From Salipiger bermudensis HTCC2601 (GTDB lineage Bacteria; Pseudomonadota; Alphaproteobacteria; Rhodobacterales; Rhodobacteraceae): a stretch of 59,341 bases of DNA. The stretch's first letter is position 1, and every line of letters begins with the position of its first letter. Positions 30,757 through 38,703 of this stretch are shown one piece after another. The translations under genes and the position numbers were made by a program. The notes beneath the pieces are model-generated. The model saw only the letters and a program-made list of their open reading frames with translations, was not told the DNA's origin and made no database searches. The stretch is taken from assembly GCF_000153725.1 (NCBI RefSeq), contig NZ_DS022276.1, forward strand, positions 3,138,660 through 3,198,000, read 5' to 3'.

Positions 30757-31418
30757 GGGACCGGCTCGAGGCAGCGCTCGAGGGCAACCTCGTCGACTTC
30801 ATGGCCGAGGAACTGGATCTCACCGAGCGCGCGGTGACCAGCGGCGTGCATGGCCGCGCCGATCGCCTCAAGGCCGCGCTGCGCCAGGACGTGATTTCCG
30901 GTGGGCTCGGCCGGCGCGTCGCGCGCAGCTGGCAGTCGAAGAATTATCCGACGCACGGCGCGTCGCTGGGCGCGGCCGCCTACGTCTATACCAAGGCCGA
31001 GACGCTGATCGAAGCCTTCGACGCCGGCGTGACGATCAAGTCGCGCGATGGCTTCTGGCTCGCGATCCCGACGCCCTCAGCGCCAAAGCGCGGCATGGGT
31101 CGCAAGCGGATCAACCCATCGAATTTTCCCGAGCATCGCTTCGGGCCGTTGCGCTTCGTCTACCGCCCGCAAGGGGCCTCCCTCCTGGTGGTCGACAACC
31201 AGCGCCAGACCAAGGCCGGAAACTACACCCTCTCGCGCAGCAAGCGCGCGCTCAGCAGCGGCAACGGGCTGTCGACGGTGCCGATGTTCTGGCTGATCCC
31301 GCAGGCGCGCCTGCGCCGGCGTCTCAACGTGGGTGCGGTCACCCGCACCGTGGCCGCTGGCCTCGCCGGCGACATTGACGCCGCGTTCAAGACAACCCGC
31401 CGCCGGAGGCTGCGATAA
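30753..31418 (+). CDS. Tail completion protein, lambda Z-position (DUF6441-type)
   Basis: A 221-residue basic protein with AARSW-type N-terminus (GGLGRRVARSWQSKNYP) and a conserved-looking centre (GFWLAIPTPSAPKRGMGRKR) common in alphaproteobacterial phages. Position corresponds to the Z tail protein. It overlaps the next start by one base. Confidence 0.7.
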   Translation: MRDRLEAALEGNLVDFMAEELDLTERAVTSGVHGRADRLKAALRQDVISGGLGRRVARSWQSKNYPTHGASLGAAAYVYTKAETLIEAFDAGVTIKSRDGFWLAIPTPSAPKRGMGRKRINPSNFPEHRFGPLRFVYRPQGASLLVVDNQRQTKAGNYTLSRSKRALSSGNGLSTVPMFWLIPQARLRRRLNVGAVTRTVAAGLAGDIDAAFKTTRRRRLR

Positions 31419-31855
31419 TGCCGAGCAAACATGAGGCCGCGATCGTCGCGCTGCAGGGGCAGCTCGAGGCGCATGAGGCCGCGATCTTCCGCGAGCATGA
31501 TCTGCCCGAGGACTGCCCGCCCGAGGGGCTGATCAACATCGTCCCGGGCGACCCGCAGGAAATGGGCGTGCGGCTCGGGACCGGCGTGCGCGAATGGCAG
31601 CGCGGCGTCGAGCTGGAATGCGTGGTGCAAGGCGCTGATGCCGCCACGCGCGACGCGGCGATCGACGCGGTGCTGACCTCGGCGGCGGCGCTGCTGATGG
31701 CCGATCGCACCCTCGGCGGTGCCGTCGATTTCTTGGTGCCTGGCGCGCCGGAGGAGAGCGAGGCCGTTCCCATGCCGGGGGCGGAGAGCCTCAAGGGGTC
31801 GGTGCTGTCCGTCGCCCTGTTTTACGAAACCCCCGAAAACCCGATGGAGAATTGA
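31418..31855 (+). CDS. Tail terminator, lambda U-like
   Basis: A 145-residue protein in the U position with an alternating helix-strand pattern (VRLGTGVREWQRGVELECVV) typical of tail terminators. Similarity is by context and fold impression, not by a diagnostic motif. Confidence 0.6.
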   Translation: MPSKHEAAIVALQGQLEAHEAAIFREHDLPEDCPPEGLINIVPGDPQEMGVRLGTGVREWQRGVELECVVQGADAATRDAAIDAVLTSAAALLMADRTLGGAVDFLVPGAPEESEAVPMPGAESLKGSVLSVALFYETPENPMEN

Positions 31856-31858
31856 CCG

Positions 31859-32830
31859 ATGCCCAACGCACGCGGAGATCAGGCGAAACTGCTGGCACGG
31901 CGCCAGTCGACGTTCGGCGCGGCCGAGGCCGCCGCCGATGGCGCGTTCTACACGCTGCCTTACTACAGCTACAGCGTCTCGCCGACCGGTGAGCTGGCGA
32001 ATGACGAGGCGATCTATGGCGACGCCTTCCCGGGCGAGGTGGTCCAGGGCCTTCGCAATCTCGCCGGCAGCTTCGAGGTCCCGATGGGGCTCGACAGCAT
32101 CGGCTGGCACCTGGCGCAGATCCTGGGGCTACCGACGACCACGGGCACCGGTCCCTACGTTCATACCTTTGCGGCTGCGGCTCAGCCCTCGATCCTGCTC
32201 GCGACGCACGGGATCAGCCACGGCGGCGTGTCGCAGCACTTCACCCAGGACACGCTCGCGACGACCGGCATGGAAATCAGCGCGCAGAAGAACGGCACCC
32301 GCCAGCGCGTGACCTTCAACGCGACCGGCCGCGAGGAAGTGAAGGCCGGCGCGACGCTCGACGCGACCCCGGTCGAATATGCGGCCGATCCGGTTCCGGT
32401 GAGCTTCCAGGGCTCGCTGAGCATCGACGGCAGCGAGGTGGCCGGCGTGACCTCGGTCGGGCTGACCCTCAACACCGGCCGCGAAGCGGATCAGGAAACC
32501 ATGAACGGCGCCGCCACGGCGGCCGAGATCTCCGATGGGGTCTGGGATCTGGGCGGCACGCTCGGTGCCCGGTTCCGCGACGCCCAGCTCTATGACCTGG
32601 CCGACGCCGGCACGGCCTTCGCGCTGACGATGGCCTGGCAGATCAGCGCCAATTACAGCCTGTCGATCAACGTGCCCTCGCTGCTGCTCGAGCGCACCGG
32701 TGTGCCGATCACCGGCCGCGGCTTGATCGCCCAGGACTACAACTGGCGCGCCAACCGGCCGGCGACCGGCGCCGAGCTGATCGAGGTCACGCTCACCAAC
32801 GCGACCGAAAACTACGCAAACGCCAGCTGA
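31859..32830 (+). CDS. Tail tube protein, lambda V-like
   Basis: A 323-residue beta-rich protein forming the siphovirus tail tube; stretches such as SLSIDGSEVAGVTSVGLTLN and the opening ARRQSTFGAAEAAADGAFYT are typical of phage tail tube proteins. It is longer than lambda V (246 residues), suggesting an extra surface domain. One base overlaps the next gene. Confidence 0.85.
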   Translation: MPNARGDQAKLLARRQSTFGAAEAAADGAFYTLPYYSYSVSPTGELANDEAIYGDAFPGEVVQGLRNLAGSFEVPMGLDSIGWHLAQILGLPTTTGTGPYVHTFAAAAQPSILLATHGISHGGVSQHFTQDTLATTGMEISAQKNGTRQRVTFNATGREEVKAGATLDATPVEYAADPVPVSFQGSLSIDGSEVAGVTSVGLTLNTGREADQETMNGAATAAEISDGVWDLGGTLGARFRDAQLYDLADAGTAFALTMAWQISANYSLSINVPSLLLERTGVPITGRGLIAQDYNWRANRPATGAELIEVTLTNATENYANAS

Positions 32831-33291
32831 TGGTCTTGCGCCTGGTGCGCGGCCTCACCGAGGGCCGCACAATCGAGTTGGGGTATGGCGTCACGGTCAC
32901 GCATCGGGCCTTCACCTATGCCGACCTGCGCGAGGCGGAATCCACCGCCTTGCGCCTTGCTCGCGAAACCCTGCCGGCAACGCGGGCCTTCGACGCGGCC
33001 TCGATCGACGACGAGGATCTGCCGCCCGAGCACGAGGAGGCGCTGCGCGGTCAGGCCGCGCGGCACTTGGTCAAGCTGCTGCTCTTGCGCTTCGGCACCG
33101 GATGGGGCGGCCTCGAGACCGATCGCGGCGAGCCGGCGCCGCTTGAGGCCGAAAGCATCGACCTGTTCCTTGATCTGTTCCCCGGCGTCGCCTCTGCCCT
33201 TCACGGGCAGCTGCTGTCGCCCTGGCATGAATTGGAACGGGAGGGAAACGGCTACGCGCCCTCGCCCTCTACCGCTACAGCGGGGGGCTGA
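32830..33291 (+). CDS. Tail assembly chaperone, gpG-like
   Basis: A 153-residue helical protein between tail tube and tape-measure genes, the lambda G position. Near its end the in-frame heptamer G GGA AAC (33243-33249) is an X-XXY-YYZ slippery site that would direct a fraction of ribosomes into the -1 frame, giving the longer GT chaperone. Confidence 0.8.
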   Translation: MVLRLVRGLTEGRTIELGYGVTVTHRAFTYADLREAESTALRLARETLPATRAFDAASIDDEDLPPEHEEALRGQAARHLVKLLLLRFGTGWGGLETDRGEPAPLEAESIDLFLDLFPGVASALHGQLLSPWHELEREGNGYAPSPSTATAGG

Positions 33292-33602
33292 GCCATTGCC
33301 AGGACTGCCGGGCGATGCCCGGGTATTCCTGCGCACGGTTCGGCGGTGAGGGCGCGTGCCCGGAAGACTTGCACATGCCGCAATCGGTCGAGGGGCGCGC
33401 GATCGCGGCCCTTGGCAGCCAGATCCTGCACCAGCGCCGGATCGGCGCCCGAGGCTATGTCGGCCTCGACTTCGCGGCTTGCCTTGCGCTGCTCGAGGCG
33501 CAGGGCATCCCCGAAAAAATCGCATCGCTTTTGCTACCGCATTGGGAGGCGGGCCTGATCGAGGCCGGCGCCCGCATGCGTGACCAGGACGGGACCGAAT
33601 GA
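33249..33602 (+). CDS. T extension of tail chaperone, made by -1 frameshift
   Basis: The -1 frame is open from the slippery site to 33602 and reads RLRALALYRYSGGLSH, then a four-cysteine cluster (CQDCRAM...SCARF...ACPED) and a helical end. As in lambda GT, the fusion would chaperone the tape-measure protein. An ATG at 33315 could start it alone but lacks a good ribosome site. Confidence 0.75.
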   Translation, partial: RLRALALYRYSGGLSHCQDCRAMPGYSCARFGGEGACPEDLHMPQSVEGRAIAALGSQILHQRRIGARGYVGLDFAACLALLEAQGIPEKIASLLLPHWEAGLIEAGARMRDQDGTE

Positions 33603-36600
33603 GCAACACCGCGCGGAATTACACGATCCGCCTGTCGGCTGCGGGGCACCGCCAGCTCGAGCAGGATCTCAAGTCGCTGGGGGCCTCCGGCGAGCGCAGC
33701 CTGCGCCGGATCCAGGGCGCCGCTCGACCGGCCTCGACCGGCATGCGCGAGACCGACCGCGCGGCGCGCGAGCTGCGCGGCTCGCTCGGGGCGATCTCGG
33801 CCGAGCTGCCGGCGCTGCAGCGCGTTGCCCGGTTCATGGGCACCACCGCCCTTGCCGGCGGTCTGGTGGCCTTCGGCCGCAGTGCGCTCAATGCCGGGCG
33901 CGAGTTCCAGGCGATGATGCAGCGCGTCGAGGCGGCCACCAAGGCGAGCGAGGCGGAGATCGCGCAGCTGTCCGCCGCCGCGAAGGATCTCGGCGCAACG
34001 ACCGCGTTCACCGCAACGCAGTCGGCCCAGGCGATCGAGGTGCTTGCCAAGAACGGCCTCGACGTGACAACGATCCTGGGCGGGGCGCTCGACTCCTCGA
34101 TCTCGCTCGCCGGGGCGCTCGGGTCCGAGGTGGCGCCGGCGGCCGACCTGGTCACCGACCTGATGCAGCAATTCGGCCTCGAGGCCGACAAGCTGCCCGA
34201 GATCGTCGATCGTGTCACCGGTGCCGCCTTCACCTCGAAATTTGGCTTCGATGATCTGCGCCTGGCGATCGCCCAGGCCGGCGGCGTCGCCGGCACCACC
34301 GGCGTCGAGATCGAGGAGTTTCTCACCGTCCTGTCGGCGACCGCCTCGAGCTTCGCCAGCGGCTCGGATGCGGGTACGAGCTTCAAGACCTTCCTGCAGC
34401 GGCTGACGCCGGAATCGGCGAAGGCGGCCGGGGTCATGAAAGATCTCGACCTTCAGTTCTTCGATGCGCAGGGCAACATGCGCACGATGGCCGAGATTGC
34501 CCAGGAGCTGCAGGACGGCCTCGCGGGCCTGTCCGAGGAGGCCCGCAACGAGGCGCTGAAAACCGTGTTCGGCACCGACGCGATCCGCACCGCGGCTGCG
34601 CTGGCAAAGCAGGGCGCCGAGGGGATCCGAGATCTCTCGAGCGCGATCGGCGAGATCTCCGCCCAGGAACAGGCCGAGGTGCGGCTGCGCGGCCTCGACG
34701 GGGCGTTGAAGGAGCTGGCGGCCGCCTGGGAGGCGCTGAACCTCGAGGCGGCCGAGAATGGCGGCCTTGACCTCGCCGAGGAGGCGGTGCGGCGGGTGAC
34801 CGACGCGCTGCGCTACCTGACCGAAAATTTCGAGCTGGTCGAGGAGGTGGTCGAGCGCGTGGCGAACGCCTTGACCGTCTACCTGGTCGGCCGGGGCATG
34901 ACGCTGGTGATCGCGAAAGCGGTCGCTGTTCGCGCCGCGCTGATCGAGATCGCCGGGGCCGCGAGCGGTGTCGGCACCGCCGCGGGCCGTGCGGCCGCGC
35001 CCATGATGCGCTTCGGGGTCGCGGCGCGGGCGCTGACCGGGATCTTGGGTGGCCCGCTGTCGCTGGCGATCACCGCCGGCTCGCTGATCGCCTTCGGTCT
35101 AGATACCGATGTCGCGGCGGATGCGGTCGAGCGGGCCGAGACCGCCGCGACGCGCGCCGCAAGCGCGCTCGATGCCTACCAGGAGGCCAGCCGGCGCGCG
35201 GCAGAGGAACAGAAGGGCCTTGGGGGGCAGGTTTCCGAGACGACCCAAAACATGCTGAACCAGAGCCGCGCGGCGCTCGAGCAGGCGCGCGCGGATCTCG
35301 AGCGGACCTATGCAGAGGCCCGCGGCGCCCTGAGCGGCAGTTTCTGGGATGGTGACGGCATCGACGATTTCCGTGGTCGCATCGCGGGGCTGGCCCAGCT
35401 CGAGGGGTCCGATCGGAGCGATCTCGAGCGCGTCCTCTGGCCCGAGGATGCGAAGAACGATTTTCTTGCGCGGATGGCCGAGGCATCCTCGGCGGTCGAG
35501 TCGGGAAAGATGGCGGTTGCGGATTTTGTCGCCGAGTTCGACGCGATCCGCGCGGTCGGCGCCAGCCTCGAGCCGGTGCGCGATCGGCTGATCGAGATTC
35601 TCGACAGCGGCGATCGGCTGGTCGGCAATGACATGGTTTCCGAGCTGGCCGGCGCGGCGCGCGAGGCGGGGCTTTTTGCCGATGAGATCGCCGCGCTCGA
35701 GGCCGCCTCGAGTGAGGCCGAAATGGCGAGCGCGGTCGACGACCTGGCGCGCGCGCTGACCGAGGCACTCGAGGCCGGCAAGGTGCTGCGCGACGAGGGG
35801 CTGTCGGGCTTTCGCGAAAACATCACCGAGCTGGCGGGCGTCGAGGAACAGCTGGGGCTGATCCATGACCAGCTGAGCGCCAACCATGAGATGGCCGAGG
35901 ATCTGAAAGCTGATCGACCGTTCGACGAGACCGGCGACAGCGCCCGAGCGGCGGCCGAGGAGATCGAGCGCCTGAGCCGGGTTTACGGGGAGTATCAGGC
36001 CGGCCGGGCTGCAGCGCCAAAGCCGGTCGATATGCGGCCCTGGGAACAGCCGCGCTCGCAGTTCGATCCGACCAACATGGACCCGGCGACGGTGCGCGCC
36101 CTCGCCGTGCTCGAGCAGGCCTCGGGAAAGACCTTCAAGATTTCTTCCGACTACCGATCGCCAGACGAGAATGACGCCGCCGGCGGGGCCAAGAAGTCGC
36201 AGCACATGCAGGGGCGCGCCTTCGACATCGACGTGTCGGATATGTCGATCGACGAGCGGCTCGAGCTGATCAAGCTGGCGCGCAGCGTGGCCGGTTTCGG
36301 CGGCGTCGGGGTCTACAGCAACTCTCTGCACTTCGACACCGGGGCCGAGCGCGCCTGGGGGCCCGATTACACCTCGGGCTCGGTTCCGGCATGGGCGGCA
36401 GAAGCGGTGGGCATGTACGGCCGGGGATCCAGCGCTGGCACCACCACGACCGACGATCTCGACGCGCAGGCCGAGGCGCTCGAGCGCGTGGTCGCGATCG
36501 GTCGCGATCAGCTCGAGCAGCTGCGCCTCGAGGCCGAGCTCGCCGGTCGGACGGTCGAGGAACAGGCGCGGCTGACCTTCCAATATGAGGCGGTGAAGCG

Positions 36601-37501
36601 CGCGAAAGAGGCCGGGATCGACCCCGAGACTGCGCTCGCGGACAATGGCCGCCGGCTGATCGAGGTGATCGACGAACAGGCTGCTGCCTATGGCCGGCTC
36701 ATGGCCGCGCGAGAGCAGGAGGAAGCCACGGCCGAGGGCATCGCGCGCTCGACGGAACAGGCGGCCGCCGATGTCGAGGCCTGGAAGGGCCAGATCTCGG
36801 GCGCCTTCGACAATCTCAAGCCCGGCGGCGCAGGCGTGGAGGCGTTCTGGGATGATCTGACCTCGATGATCCTCGACAAGCTCTGGTCGCTCGCCCTCGA
36901 TCCGATCTGGGATCAGCTGGCGCAGCTCATGGATCAGGCCTTCTCGGGCTTCGGTGGCGGGATCTCGTTTGGCGCGGCCGCCGGTGGCGCTGCGACAGGA
37001 GGCTACAGCGCCTCGGCCGGGGCGATGACCTCGGGCGGGCTCTATCGCAACGGCGGCCTGATGCTGCCAAAGCGCGCCGAGGGCGGCGGGTTCCGCGACG
37101 TGCCCCGGGCCCAGGGCAAGCTCGAGGGTCTCGGAGGAAAGCGCCAGGATAACCTGCTTTTCTGGGGCTCGCGCGGCGAGTTCATGCAGCCCGCAGACGC
37201 GGTCGATCACTACGGCGTCGAGTTCATGGAGGCCGTTCGCACCATGCGCCTGCCCAAGCGGGCTGATGGCGGCGGCTTTGCGGATGCGCCCAGCTCGGCG
37301 GGCGGCGGGCGCTCGTCGCCCGCGAGCGCACCAGAGATCACAATCAACAACTACGGCGCCAAGGTCTCGACCCGTCGCACCAGCGGCGGCGGTCTCGACA
37401 TCGATGTTGAGCAGGCGATCGACGATTACTTTGACAGCGGTCGCGGAAACCGCGCGATGAAGCGCAACTATAGCCTGCGCGCAACCCCGAAAGGCAAATG
37501 A
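33599..37501 (+). CDS. Tape-measure protein with embedded M15-type peptidase domain
   Basis: A 1300-residue tail-length ruler. The N-terminal third resembles TP901-type tape measures (AAKDLGATTAFTATQSAQAI near 138). Hydrophobic helices lie at about 420-510. Residues about 830-925 form a D-Ala-D-Ala-carboxypeptidase-like domain with SQHMQGRAFDID (about 866) and LHFDTG (about 909) supplying the metal ligands, so it may open peptidoglycan during DNA entry. The C-terminus is Gly-rich, then a TINNYGAKVSTRR segment common to tape-measure ends. Confidence 0.92.
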   Translation: MSNTARNYTIRLSAAGHRQLEQDLKSLGASGERSLRRIQGAARPASTGMRETDRAARELRGSLGAISAELPALQRVARFMGTTALAGGLVAFGRSALNAGREFQAMMQRVEAATKASEAEIAQLSAAAKDLGATTAFTATQSAQAIEVLAKNGLDVTTILGGALDSSISLAGALGSEVAPAADLVTDLMQQFGLEADKLPEIVDRVTGAAFTSKFGFDDLRLAIAQAGGVAGTTGVEIEEFLTVLSATASSFASGSDAGTSFKTFLQRLTPESAKAAGVMKDLDLQFFDAQGNMRTMAEIAQELQDGLAGLSEEARNEALKTVFGTDAIRTAAALAKQGAEGIRDLSSAIGEISAQEQAEVRLRGLDGALKELAAAWEALNLEAAENGGLDLAEEAVRRVTDALRYLTENFELVEEVVERVANALTVYLVGRGMTLVIAKAVAVRAALIEIAGAASGVGTAAGRAAAPMMRFGVAARALTGILGGPLSLAITAGSLIAFGLDTDVAADAVERAETAATRAASALDAYQEASRRAAEEQKGLGGQVSETTQNMLNQSRAALEQARADLERTYAEARGALSGSFWDGDGIDDFRGRIAGLAQLEGSDRSDLERVLWPEDAKNDFLARMAEASSAVESGKMAVADFVAEFDAIRAVGASLEPVRDRLIEILDSGDRLVGNDMVSELAGAAREAGLFADEIAALEAASSEAEMASAVDDLARALTEALEAGKVLRDEGLSGFRENITELAGVEEQLGLIHDQLSANHEMAEDLKADRPFDETGDSARAAAEEIERLSRVYGEYQAGRAAAPKPVDMRPWEQPRSQFDPTNMDPATVRALAVLEQASGKTFKISSDYRSPDENDAAGGAKKSQHMQGRAFDIDVSDMSIDERLELIKLARSVAGFGGVGVYSNSLHFDTGAERAWGPDYTSGSVPAWAAEAVGMYGRGSSAGTTTTDDLDAQAEALERVVAIGRDQLEQLRLEAELAGRTVEEQARLTFQYEAVKRAKEAGIDPETALADNGRRLIEVIDEQAAAYGRLMAAREQEEATAEGIARSTEQAAADVEAWKGQISGAFDNLKPGGAGVEAFWDDLTSMILDKLWSLALDPIWDQLAQLMDQAFSGFGGGISFGAAAGGAATGGYSASAGAMTSGGLYRNGGLMLPKRAEGGGFRDVPRAQGKLEGLGGKRQDNLLFWGSRGEFMQPADAVDHYGVEFMEAVRTMRLPKRADGGGFADAPSSAGGGRSSPASAPEITINNYGAKVSTRRTSGGGLDIDVEQAIDDYFDSGRGNRAMKRNYSLRATPKGK

Positions 37502-37502
37502 C

Positions 37503-37862
37503 ATGCCCGCATGGCCCTCTGAGCTGCCGTTCTTTTCGAGCCGGTCGGGATACAATCTCGACGGCCCCGATGGGCATATCCTGCGATCCGAGATGGAGGT
37601 GGGGCCGGCAAAGCGGCGGCGTCGCACGAGTACCGCGCCGCAGGCCTTCTCGGGCAAGATCGAGCGCCTGACGCTGTCGCAGCTGGAAACGTTCATAGAG
37701 TTCTACCGCACCACCCTGGGCGACGGGGCGCTGTCCTTCGATGCGACCGATCCGCTGACCGGCGAGACGCACAGCTATGCCTTTAACGGCCCGTACTCGG
37801 TCGGAGTGCATCGAAACAAGGTCGACGCCACGCTGTCGGCAACGCTCGAGATCCTGCCATGA
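37503..37862 (+). CDS. Distal tail protein, lambda M-position
   Basis: A 119-residue protein with a beta-rich body (GALSFDATDPLTGETHSYAF) typical of the small distal tail proteins between tape measure and L. ATGA overlap with the next gene. Confidence 0.7.
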   Translation: MPAWPSELPFFSSRSGYNLDGPDGHILRSEMEVGPAKRRRRTSTAPQAFSGKIERLTLSQLETFIEFYRTTLGDGALSFDATDPLTGETHSYAFNGPYSVGVHRNKVDATLSATLEILP

Positions 37863-38329
37863 GAAACCTCTCCGACCGCCTGCTCGCCGCGACCTACGCC
37901 CAAGAGAGCGCCGAGGTCTTCGTGCCGATCGTCAAGCTCACGCACTCCGATTGGACGGAGTCGGTGCGCTGGGTGCGCGACACGGTTGCGCTTGTGCATG
38001 GCGGCGAGACCTATTCGCCGTTTCCGTTTGATCTCGCGCTGCCCGAGGACAAGGACGAGGGGTTCCCGGTCCTGCGGTTCTCGGCCCAGAACGTCACCCG
38101 CGAGATCATCGGCCAGCTGCGAAAGGTCCGAAACGAGGTGCTCGGCGAGGTCAGCTGGGTGCTGGCCGCCACGCCAGATGTCGTCGAGATGGGCCCGTTC
38201 GAGGTCCAGATCACCGGCATCGAATACGATGCGCTGACGATCAACGGCGTGATGACGATCGAGCCGATCCTCGAGGAACAGTTCGGGTTTCTCGAGATGA
38301 CCCCGAGCGTCTGCCCCGGCCTGTTCTGA
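37859..38329 (+). CDS. Tail protein, lambda L-position (DUF1833-like)
   Basis: A 156-residue protein with FPFDLALPEDKDEGFPVLRF, the pattern of DUF1833-type distal tail proteins that stand in for lambda L. It would form part of the tail-tip ring. ATG overlaps the neighbouring stop. Confidence 0.75.
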   Translation: MRNLSDRLLAATYAQESAEVFVPIVKLTHSDWTESVRWVRDTVALVHGGETYSPFPFDLALPEDKDEGFPVLRFSAQNVTREIIGQLRKVRNEVLGEVSWVLAATPDVVEMGPFEVQITGIEYDALTINGVMTIEPILEEQFGFLEMTPSVCPGLF

Positions 38330-38703
38330 TGTGGTCCGATGATTGGGTGGGCCTGCCTTACGCCGAGCTGGCGCGGGGTCCGGAGGCCTACGACTGCCTC
38401 GGGCTGTTCCTGGCCCTTCACCGCGTGCGCTTCGGGCGGGATCTGCCTGACCCAGAATTGAGCATTCGCGATGCTGTTCGGCAGGGCGCCGTCGACACCT
38501 ACCGCCCGCGCTATGAGCGGGTGAGCACCGCGCAGGAGGGGGATGCCCTCCTGTTTCGCATGGCCGGGCGCCCCCTGCACCTCGGATATGCGATCGACAA
38601 CACCGACATGCTGCACATCGACGCCGTGGCCGACAGCCGGGTCGAGTGCTGGCGCCGTGCCTCGTGGCTCGGCAAGCTCGAAGGAATTTACCGCATTGCC
38701 TAA
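38329..38703 (+). CDS. NlpC/P60 tail-tip peptidase, lambda K-like
   Basis: A 124-residue cysteine peptidase. The catalytic Cys lies in YDCLGLFLALH (about residue 23) and the His in RPLHLGYAID (about residue 83). It probably acts on peptidoglycan or in tail-tip assembly. It is shorter than lambda K because the N-terminal Mov34-type domain is absent. Confidence 0.82.
   Translation: MWSDDWVGLPYAELARGPEAYDCLGLFLALHRVRFGRDLPDPELSIRDAVRQGAVDTYRPRYERVSTAQEGDALLFRMAGRPLHLGYAIDNTDMLHIDAVADSRVECWRRASWLGKLEGIYRIA

Noticed and set aside
35099-37696. 865-codon minus-strand open frame opposite the tape measure
   Set aside because: Shadow of high-GC coding; low protein-like character, and nearby tail genes are all rightward.
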